64,000 nt of DNA from NCBI GenBank assembly GCA_963971305.1, contig OZ020311.1:5518001-5582000 (forward strand), written 5' to 3'. The notes under the pieces are model-generated. The model did not search any database. It was not told the origin of the DNA and saw only the letters and a program-made list of their open reading frames with translations. This DNA is from Arcuatula senhousia. Its lineage: Eukaryota > Mollusca > Bivalvia > Mytilida > Mytilidae. Position 1 is the first letter of the stretch. Each line of letters begins with the position of its first letter. Below, one piece after another: positions 50,301 through 62,300 of this stretch. A program made the translations under genes and the position numbers.

Positions 50301-53300
50301 AGCAAGCAACAGCTAATCTCTATCTGCAATAGTTTTCATTCTGTAGGCCAAAAACATGAAAAATCGCTATTTTTCAGGGGCCATAACCCCTATAAGGGGT
50401 CATCTGACAACTTCGACCCCATGGAGAATTTTGTAGAGCTAAATGAGCTGAACATTTAAGCAAGCAACAGCTAATCTCTATGTGCAATAGTTTTCATTCT
50501 GTAGGACAAAAACATGAAAAAACACTATTTTTCAGGGGCCGTAACCCCTATAAGGGTTTTCTGACAACTTCGACCCTATGGAGACTTTCGTAGAGCTAAA
50601 TGAGCTAAACATTTAAGCAAGCAACAGCTAATCTCTATCTGCAATAGTTTTCATTCTGTAGGCCAAAAACATGAAAAATGGCTATTTTTCACCTTTAAGG
50701 GGCCGTAACCCCTATAAGGGGTCATCTGACAACTTCGACCCTATAGAGACTTTTGTAGAGTTAAATGAGCTGAACATTTAAGCAAGCAATAGCTAATCTC
50801 TATCTGCAATAGTTTTCATTCTGTAGGCCAAAAACATGAAAAAATGCTATTTTTCACCTTTAAGGGGGTGTAACCCCTATAAGGGGTCATCTGACAACTT
50901 TGACCAAATGGAGACTTTTGTAGAGCTTTTGATGCTGAATCAGTAGCGTGGCCTCAGATTTCCTCTATCTCTTATACTTTTTGATTTATAAGCCAAAAAC
51001 AGTAGTCTGACCCCCCTGGTCTATTTTTAGTAACGGTGGCCATGTTTTTTGACGGATCAAAAATCGAAACACAAGTTTGTTGCAGGACACCCTAAGGATC
51101 AATCATACCAAGTTTCATTGAATTCTGTTCAATAGTTTCAGAGGAGAAGATTTTTGAAAAATTGTTAACGGACGACGACGATGACGACGACGACGACGAC
51201 GACGGACACCAAGTGATGGCAATAGCTCACATGGACCTTTGGTCCAGGTGAGCTAAAAAGTAATTCCATTATATTTTGAAAACCAAATCACATTCATTGC
51301 ATTTGAATAACACTGATACCTCTGAAAATACATTCTTGAAGAACTTTTCTAGCTGCATGTTTCTCTTTCTTTGTGTGATAGCCTGGTCTAGCATCACTTT
51401 ATGTCTCATTTCCATAATGGTGAACTTCTTTCCGTAGATCTTCAGGGAATTTGTCAAACTTGTCAGGAAGGAGGTTCTAATGTTGTAGTTTGGGAATATC
51501 AATATCTGAAATGTAAATTTTGTATCTAGGAAACTCAAATGAAAGTCATGCAGTACTTAAGATATGATTAAAATAATGAAGTTAGATGAAATGTCCTAAA
51601 AGAGAAGATTCTTATAGCTCTACAAAAATGAATACTAAAGATACTTTTTTCTTAAATGTAGCATACCGGTAACTATCAAATTTAAAAAAAAATCAATTTC
51701 TAAATTATATTCCTCATGTGTTGAATAAAGGTAATAACAAAATTACCAAACTTTGAGGATCAATCTCAACATTCAAGAGAAAAGACATAACATAGAAGAC
51801 ATACCAGATAAATTATGAATCGCAATGGTCCTGACAGATGTTTCTGTCCTAAGTTGGCTTTTCCAAGTTTTTAACTAAACATTGTCACAACAAATTGTAA
51901 ACTGATGGATAATGTCCACGAGTGGAGGTTTCATTATGCCCTCTATTTTTAAAGTCAGACTACTTAAAACAGTTCCATATTTTTTTGACTCACAAGGTCA
52001 TATTCTTTTGGCATCTTGACAACAAGTGTTTTCTGTCCTTTGTTAGAACTGGTCCAAATCTGGACCTCATCGATCAGGTCCATGTTGATGGTCCTCAGTG
52101 GGGTCCCCCTGCTGCTCAGGACACTCAGTTGACATTTAGTCCCCAGCTTGACCAGCACCAGACGTGTCTCTTCTTTGGCCCCCAACCATTCATTGGCTTG
52201 GTACTGTAGGTCATTCACTGGAAAAGGATAAGATAGAATCATAGAAAATATTTGAGAAAAAAATGGGTCAAAAACATGGCCCAATTTTGTTTAACAGGAA
52301 GTAGATGATCAACAGACCTGAAATTGCATCCCACTTTATGGGACCCTACCTTGATGCTGTATACCAAATATCAAATGGCTGTGATAAGTAGTTGCTGAGA
52401 AAACTGTTACAAAAGTTTTTTCCCCACCCCCATGACATTCACCATTTTATATAACCCAGATTTTCACTACTGAAATCCGGCAAAAAAATTGTTAGGATAC
52501 CAATTTTTACTCCTCCATGGTGTATTCTAGTCTGATATGTAAGGGCCAAGAGAGGATATGTATGTATTTGTACAGTGTACTTCTCTTCCTTTGATAGTTG
52601 CAATTGGTGTAACAATTTCTATGTAGAACCCTTCTTTAATCTCTCTTTTTCATCCAATCTATTGAAAATAAATCTGGTGTTCCTGTTTTCTTTTGTCCTC
52701 ATATTAAGATCAACATAAATGAAGCAAAACTTATTTTCCCTCAAACCCAAATTAGTTCTTTCCAAGTTTTTTTTAATAAATACATGAAGTCTTTGATTTG
52801 TCAGTTTAATGCTTGATTATATTCCAATATTTTTCTACTCCATAATGTATGAAATATTATCTCTAAATAGCACAGATATCAAAACAACGTTAAACTGACT
52901 TTACCTGATGAATCATTATTTTTATGCTGGTTGACAGTGTAATGTTGTTGACGTTTCACGTGTCTGTTGTGTTTCCACTGACGACATTTAGCTGCTACAT
53001 AGGCACAGAGTACACAAACTGAAATATAACAAAACAACTTAAAACTAGTCTACTCCAATCCACGAAAAAATAATCCTGTCTTTGTATTACTGTTGACAAT
53101 ATTTTGCGTTTTTGTGTCATAGGGCTATTTTGCAGGTACATGTATTTATTTTCACAATTTGTCATTAAAACAATATTATTACTATGAAAATGAGTCAATT
53201 TTTGACAATTTATTTATGTGAAAGTCTGTTCCTTGCAAAATCCACAAATATAAAATGCTAGAGACTGTACATTGCTGTATCATCTGACCATCTATTGATA

Positions 53301-56300
53301 GAAAATCTGTCAAAGTCAAAAATGGCCGGATTTCATTTAACAGGAAGTAGGTGAGCGACAGACCTAAAATCGAATCCCACATTATGGGACCCCACCCTGA
53401 TGCTGTATACCAAATATCAAGTTTCTGTGATTAGTAGTTGCTGAGAAAACTGTTACAAAAAATGTTTCCCCGCCAGCACGCCGCCCGCCCGCCATTCACT
53501 ATTTTATAACCCGAATTTTTCACTCCGTGAAATCCGGCAAAAAATAAATTATTAAGTCCTAAAGGGCTAAAGTTTAGACAGGTTTTGCTGTAGTTAAATA
53601 AACAGCAATTTCAATGATATATACATGTGTATGTTTCTAAAATTAAGGCAAACTAGACTTTTTCACTATGACACCACAAGTTGTTTTTAAGATAACAATG
53701 TCCTGTATTTTGTATACAATGTACATGTTATAAGCTTCAGTCTTTCAAGTATCAATATTTTCATCAAATTTTGAGAAATAACAAATTCAGCTATAAACAT
53801 TAAACATGATCTGGTTACTGTATAATTTTTATCTTTTTCATAGCTATAAATGTATAAGCCAAAAAGATGACTTCAGATATAACTACAGAAAAATGTCCAT
53901 CCTTGCAAGATGTGCTACAAAGAATATATCTATTTTTAGCTAATCTATATATGCATTTCATTTACACATTTAATGCATGTATACATTTTATCATACCAAG
54001 AGGGATGAGTCCAAAGCATGTCCATACAATGATATAGGTAGCCTCACTTCCAGCAAAATAGTCATAACCTTGGTGACCTCCACAAGATTCAAGGTCAGAG
54101 GTTGAAATTTGCATGAGTGAACAGGGCATATCTGAAATAAGTACATGTAAATAAAAAAATTCAGATTTGAAAAAAACCCATTAAAGTTGTCTGATTTATA
54201 ACACTAGTAATCTAGACTTGTTAATGGTATTCTACAATCTATGTACAAATGATAAACCCAAATAAAACATCATTTCATATTTCATTAGCAATCTCTATAA
54301 TGTAATGTAGAATGGCAGTATTCTATGGAAGATGTTTGTCCCCTGAATCTTAAAATATTCAGTAAACAGGAGGATGAATTACAGACAAAGAATCACTTTA
54401 CATCATATATAATATTATAGCCAGAAGCTACATGCCAATATCATGAAGCTGTGACATGTGGCTCCTATATATTGCTTTGCAACATTTTGCAGGTGACATA
54501 ATAATTCTGAGCTATATCAATCTGACTTTTTGAAAAATTTCAAGCTATGGCTTTAAACAGTTTTGAATATATGCATTTCCTAAATATCCTCAGAACTTCA
54601 TTTATTATACTGAGTAGCTGTGCAAAATTGTATTTAAGTGTGGTGAGGCATTTTTTTTAACCTTCAGTGCCCGCTTTCATAAAACATCTTATTTTTTAGG
54701 ATTTCCTCATCTTCAAATCTCATAAGGAGTCCCTGCATATATTCCGGGAAATTCTTAAATTTGAGGAAATATTCAAATTAAGATGTTTTATGAATCCCAG
54801 AAATGGACACCATCGGAGAACAGATGGACAGACAATCAAAACAAAGGGCTGCTATTGTGTACCTTCTGATACAGTAAACAAATCTCTCTGAATGTGGTCA
54901 GCCTCTAGTTTTGTAGAGTTTATTATAATATCATACAGAGTTGTCTTCCTTATTTCTTCTATTTCCTCATCTTTAAACAGCCTGAAAACACAAATTATTA
55001 GTTTTAACAGGAATTTTAAAAGTAATATTAAAATCATTAAGTTCAACCAAATGCCAAAACTTGATTATCTAAAAATTTCATTCACAAATCCCTTTATCTT
55101 TACAAACATAATTCAGGTAAAATCATCAGTTTTCAGCAAACAGGAAGTAGATGTCCAAAAAATACCAAAACATTTAGACCCAAATGAAGCTTGTTGTTAA
55201 TATCACCAAATCAGAGTAAAACCAGGTAAGTTTAAAAGTTGGTAAAAAAAAAGAGTGACTTAACTATACAGAAAATAGAATTCATACCTACAGAGAGGCA
55301 CAGGAACAGCAGAATACCTTATCTTCAAGAGTAATAAAATATGTACATTTTGTCCTGTAACATTAAAAACTTAAAACTTGTTTTTCCCAAATGTCATTTT
55401 ATCTACAGGTCTCTTTTTCAGAATTTTAATCTTTGCAACCCAAAAGTATTGCAATATATCTACAATTACCGGTATCACCAAGCAATCAAAAAATCATGCC
55501 AAACAATAAAGATTTTGATAGAAAGCATCATCAAAATTTTCAATCTGATATGTGACTAATTCTTTATATAAAAGCGCTACATATTGTGTTACAGATATAT
55601 CTACAGCATATTTACCCATTATTTTTGTTTTCAAACCAGAATCGATCACCATCTCTGATTCTGTAGAACTGGTCTAAAATGATGGTCCTAAACAGCTCCC
55701 CTGGGCCTTGGGGTGTGGTCTCTAGCATGCCCCCAACAAATACATCCAAGTGTTTCAATTCCTTGTACAGATCTCGTACAGTCTCAAATATCTTCAAACA
55801 AAAAGATGAAACGTACCATCAAAATTTGATGGTTTTACAACATAAAGTGAGCAAGCTATGGGTTTTAGGCTCCTTCAAAAGGCCACCAGTTTTAATGGTG
55901 GAGATATTCTGAGTACAGTGTACTAGCTTAGATAAGATATAAAAAACAAAGGTTGACATTATTAAGTCAGTATTCAGCTTCAAGCATCCAGAGTGATTGT
56001 GTATCAAGGTGAAAATTGTTTTCATTTTTGCTGCTTTTTTTTTCAATGTACATAAGAATTATAGACTACTACTTTCCAACACCTTTTTGTAACAAAATGT
56101 TTCTTCAATTACCTCAGGTCTAGTTCTGTTGAGTTCTGGATTAATTGCTGCCCAGGTAGTTACAGGAGCCAGTCCCAGAGCCTTCCTCACTGTGTTGTAG
56201 TCTGGCAGTCCGTAATCCCGACCTCTCATGATTGTCTGGGCAACAAAGTCATGACGAGAAAAGTGTAAAGGTCCATAAAATTTACCTGAAAAAAAAATAA

Positions 56301-59300
56301 ATTTACAGTGATTTATTTGTTAAATTAAGTTAAGTCATATTGATGATGAAGTTAAAAGACACACACACTTTAAAGAAACTACCTCCCACATGTCCCACTC
56401 AGCAAATATTAGTTTACTTCATTACTCAGTGGCATTTGTGACCCTACCCTTAGAATGCATTCCAAGATGGGAGAAGCAAAGAGGGGCATTCGAATGTCAA
56501 AAGTCCAAAAGGGCAACGACAAAACCAGTAAAGCACAAACGAACACAAAACACAAAATCATCTGAACGGAAATCAACGTTTGCCACCATATCAACTGGTT
56601 CAAACCATTTTTTCTATGGAATTTTGTGCACCCAGTCAAGAAAAGTATGGTCTTAAACATCTTTGGTACTGAATTTTAATATTTTGTTTACTTTTTAAAG
56701 CCATCTGAGATTGGTTATGAGGGAATTTAGTAAATCTTTTAGACATCCTCTCTCTCAGCTTTCTATAGTGTATACCTTACTTCATGTATAGTTTCTCAAC
56801 AATTAAGAAGTTACTTACTTTGTAAATCTTCTACGATCTCCATGTCTTCTCTCTCAGCTTTCTGTGAAGCCATTCCTCTCAATACTTCCTCAACACCATC
56901 CTCTCTGCTCATTAGAATATCCTAATACATAGAAGAAGATTATTAACTTCATCTTAATTTCAACAAAAGAAACTAAAGTCCAATTATCTGCCCTAAAGAT
57001 TACCTAAGAGCAACCAAATTTTTGTACATGTAATGCACTACTCCTTGGAAAGTTTCTTAAAATCCATTAAGTGGTTTAAGGAGGATTTGAGATACATGTA
57101 CGTGTACAAACAGGGAGTTTCCAATATACTTCCTAAAAGCTCCACATAAAATTTCAATTCTGTTCACATGTCACCTATACAATTGTTCAAAGTAATATAA
57201 CTCTTTTACAATTGACCAACAGAAAAGCTACTTCAATATAACTGAAAAGTGATCAAAAGTCTCCCAAAAAGGTTGAAATAGACTATAAAGAAATGTGGAA
57301 TAATTGTATGTGACACAACTAACATAAAGAAATGGCAATTTAAAAAATCACAATGGAAAACAGCCAGCAGTAGAGGTTGCTGCTCCCCTGTCTTGCATTA
57401 CAATAAAAAATACAATACATAAGATTCAAAACCAATCCTTAATAAAAAGCTACGCCGAGCGCAGCATGATACGACCGCAACAAGATGAACCCTGTACATT
57501 GGAGGCCCAATATGGATAGTCTATTGCTTTGGTCACATGCAGCCCATGGTGGACTTACAAAGCTTTTTTACACATGCATCCTATGGTGGACTTTAAAATG
57601 CATATTTGACACATATATATTTACAATAACATTTAATAGATAAAAAATCTTAGTTCTAAATTCATTGACATTTTTTACACAATTTAGCCCCTTTTGGCCC
57701 TTTTTTTAAAAAAAGGTTAGGACCACAAACCCCAAATGCAATAAAAAGCTTCCTTCAGTGTAATCATCATATTTAAACTTCATAACAATTGGCTGGCCCA
57801 CTACAGCTAAATTCTTGTGTAAAACCATTTGCCTTGACCAACTTTTAAAAATTGTGTTTTTTGCCCCTTTGACCCCTTATATCTCAAAAACAGTGAGATA
57901 TATTGCAAATCTGATTGAAAAATGCTGGCAGGGATTTTCACAAGGATTCCAATGAAAAAAAGATTTTGAAAATCGGACCACAAATAAAAAAGTTGATTTT
58001 TTGGGTGTGGCCAGTCTTTGGCCCCCTGTAGCAATGTAACGGTTCAATATACATCAAAACCATTGACACATTTTGTTGACAGAATTTAATGAGGAATTCA
58101 ATAAAAAAAGAATTTTCAAAATCTATTGAATAATAAACATTCTACAACAGTTTTGTTAATACACCCGTTTTAGCCCCTTTTGGCCCTTTTTTCCAAAACG
58201 GTAAGGGCCACCAACCCCAAATACAATAGGAACCTTCCTCTAGTGGTTACAAACATCATATCAAAACATCATAACAATTGGCTGGCCCAGTACAAGTAAA
58301 TTTTTGGTATAAAATTATTTGCCTTTACAAACTTTTAAAAATGGTGTTTTTGGCCCCTTTGACCCCTAATTTCTCAAAAACCGTAAGAGATATTGCAAAT
58401 CTGATTGAAAAACGCAGGCAGGGATTTTCACAAGGATTCCAATGAAAAAAAGATTTTGAAAATCGGACCACAAATAAAAAAGTCATTTTTTGGGGTGTGG
58501 CCCCTTTTCGACCCCCTGTAGCAATGTAACGGTTCAATATACATCAAAACCATTGACACATTTTGTTGACAGAATTTAATGAGGAATTCAATAAAAAAAG
58601 AATTTTCAAAATCTATTGAATAATAAACATTCTACAACAGTTTTGTTAATACACCCGTTTTAGCCCCTTTTGGCCCTTTTTTCCAAAACGGTAAGGGCCA
58701 CCAACCCCAAATACAATAGGAACCTTCCTCTAGTGGTTACAAACATCATATCAAAACATCATAACAATTGGCTGGCCCAGTACAAGTAAATTTTTGGTAT
58801 AAAATTATTTGCCTTTACAAACTTTTAAAAATGGTGTTTTTGGCCCCTTTGACCCCTAATTTCTCAAAAACCGTAAGAGATATTGCAAATCTGATTGAAA
58901 AACGCAGGCAGGGATTTTCACAAGGATTCCAATGAAAAAAAGATTTTGAAAATCGGACCACAAATAAAAAAGTCATTTTTTGGGGTGTGGCCCCTTTTCG
59001 ACCCCCTGTAGCAATGTAACGGTTCAATATACATCAAAACCATTGACACATTTTGTTGACAGAATTTAATGAGGAATTCAATAAAAAAAGAATTTTCAAA
59101 ATCTATTGAATAATAAACATTCTACAACAGTTTTGTCAATACACCCGTTTTAGCCCCTTTTGGCCCTTTTTTCCAAAACGGTAAGGGCCACCAACCCCAA
59201 ATACAATAGGAACCTTCCTCTAGTGGTTACAAACATCATATTAAAATTTCATAACAATTGGTCAACATTTACTCAAGTTATCGCACGGAAACCAAATGTC

Positions 59301-59304
59301 CCCA

Positions 59305-59346
<42 letters not shown>

Positions 59347-62300
59347 ATCGCCATAACATAATACGATCGCAAAAATTTGCGGTCGTATAAAAAGGGACAA
59401 ACAAAAGTCATGTGTGTCCCTGTCAGAGCCTCATTTACAGGTAATCATCATAATTGAGCAAAACATTTGTCAATGTTGTACAAAATCTATATAATTTTTT
59501 ACCTGAGAATTGAAGTAAGAATTACATAATCTGACTGCTCTGTGATTATTCCATCCTATTGGTTTGCAGTTGTTGTTCCTAGAAAACAAAAACAGCAATT
59601 AGAATCTTTGTGCAAAACTGAAATAACTTTGAGTATTGGACATGTGAATTACCAAACAAGAGGCTCCCAGGAGCCTGAATCGCTCACCTGGTCTTAATGT
59701 CAACCCTTTGAAGACTTTTGTACAGCTAAATGAGCTGAGTGTTTAAGCAAAAAAAGCTTTTCTCTATCTGCAATAGTTTTCATTCCAAAGCAAAAAAACA
59801 CTATTTTTCACCTTTAAAGGGCCATAACCCCTTAAAGGGGTCATCTGACAACTTCGACCCTAAACGACTTTTGTAGAGCTAATTAAGCTAAACATTTAAG
59901 CAAGCAACATCTTTTCTCTATCTGCGAAAGTTTTCTTTCTTTAGGCCGAAAACACTATTTTTTGCCTTTAAGGGGCCGTAACCACTATAAGGGGTCATCT
60001 GGCAACTTTGACCCTATGGAAACTTTTGTAGAGCTAAATGAGCTGAACATTTAAGCAAGCAACAACTTTTCTCTATCTGCAATAGTTTTCATTCTATAGG
60101 CCAAAAACACTATTTTTTGCCTTTAAGGGGCCGTAACCCCTATAAGGGGTCATCTGACAACTTTGACCCTAGAGCTAAACGAGCTGAACATTTAAGCAAG
60201 CAACAGCTTTTCTCTATCTGCAATAGTTTTCATTCTATAGGCCAAAAACTCTATTTTTTGCCTTTAAGGGGCCATAACCCCTATAAGGGGTCATCTGACA
60301 ACTTTGACCTTATGGAGACTTTTGTAGAGCTAAATGAGCTGAACATTTAAGCAAGCAACAGCTTCTCTCTATCTGCAATAGTTTTCATTTCATAGGCCAA
60401 AAACATGAAAAAATGCTATTTTTCACCTTTAAGGGGCCGTAACTCCCATAAGGGGTCATCTGACAACTTCGACTCAATGGAGACTTTTGTAGAGCTTTTG
60501 ATGCTGAAGCAGCAGCGTGGCATCAGATTTCATCTATCTCTTATACTTTTTGATTTACAAGCCAAAAACAGTAGTCTGACCCCCCTGGTCTATTTTTAGC
60601 AACGGCGGCCATGTTTTTCGACGAATCAAAAATCCCCACATCAGTTCTGTGGGGGATACCCTAAAGTACCACCAGACCAAATTTGGTTTGAATCTGTGCA
60701 GCCGTTTCAGAGGAGAAGAAGTTTGAAGAAAAGTTAACGACGACGACGACGGACGCCAAGTGATGGCAATAGCTCACATGGCCTTAGGCCAGGTGAGCTA
60801 AAAAACTATTTTTCACCTTTAAGGGGCTGTAACCCCTATAAGGGGTCATCTGACAACTTCGACCTTATGAAGACTTTTGTAGAGCTTAATGAGCTGAACT
60901 ATTAAGCAAGCAACAGCTTTTCTCTATCTGCAATAGTTTTCATTCTATAGGCCAAAAACACTATTTTTCACCTTTAAGGGGCTGTAACCCCTATAAGGGG
61001 TCATCTGACAACTTGGACCCTATGAAGACTTTTGTAGAGCTAAATGAGCTGAACATTTCAGCAGGCAACAGCTTTTCTCTATCTGCAATAGTTTTCATTC
61101 TATAGGCCAAAAACACTATTTTTCGCCTTTAAGGGGCTGTAACCCCTATAAGGGGTCATCTGACAACTTTGACCCTATGGAGATTTTTGTAGAGCTAAAT
61201 GAGTTGAACATTTAAGCAAGCAACAGCTTTTCTCTATCTGCAATAGTTTTCATTCTATAAGCCAAAATCATGAAAAACTGCTATTTTTCGCCTTTAAAGG
61301 GCTGTAACCCCTATAAGGGATCATCTGACAACTTCGACCAAATGGAGACTTTCGTAGAACTTTTGATGCTGAAGCAGTAGGGTGGCATCAGATTTCATCT
61401 ATTTCTTATACTTTTTGATTTACAAGCCAAAAACAGTAGTTTGACCCCCCTGGTCTATTTTTAGTAATGGTGGCCATGTTTTTTGTTGGATCAAAAATCG
61501 AAACACAAGTTTGGTGCAGGACACCCTAAGGATCATTCATACCAAGTTTCATTAAATTCTGTTCAGTAGTTTCAGAGGAGAAGATTTTTGAAAATTGTTA
61601 ACAGACGACGACAGACGACGACAGACGCCGACAGACGACGACGGACGCCAAGTGATGGCAATAGCTCACATGGACCTTCGGTCCAGGTGAGCTAAAAAGC
61701 TGTGACATGTAGAAAACTGTGAAAGAAATATTATATATATGTCCAATATACCGGTATGAGAAATCTTAAGTTCTGGGTAAACAGGAAGTAGTTATTTTTC
61801 AGACATAAAAATCATTTTTAACCAAATTGTACCATAGGTTAAAGCTGCATGGCAAATATCAAGAGGCTTGTGGGATGCAATTGCCCAGAAAACTGTGACA
61901 AAAGTTTTTATGACGGCGCAGGATGATGACACAGTGACATCTATATGTCACTTTGCAACACGTTGCAGGGGACATAACAATGTAATGAGCTTCATAGAAA
62001 AATTTTATACTCTCATGTGCTTTTATCATAAGCTTTACGGGTATTCCTGCATGTATAAGTGAAAACATCGTTTCTTAGTCTGCTCGTTCGTAAGATACAT
62101 GAAAGCAAAGCCAGCATTACTAAGTCATATTTGATCAACAGTATATAACTTTATTTTCTTAGTTTAAGAAACTCATATTTTTTTATCATTTTCTTTTTCA
62201 CACAGGTTTCTTTTTATATAGGTTATTTTGATCCGATTTCAATGAAATCGCCAAATTTTGCATTTTTGATTGCATTGCATTCTGAGATGTTTAACTTTTC

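Noticed and set aside
51922..52209. 95-codon + strand frame
   Set aside because: It is the complement of DUOX exon 51994-52217, which has matching splice phases on the - strand.
58325..59027. Two identical 70-codon frames on the - strand
   Set aside because: They are the same part of two nearly identical 490-bp units of the family F element. No homology to a protein family is apparent.
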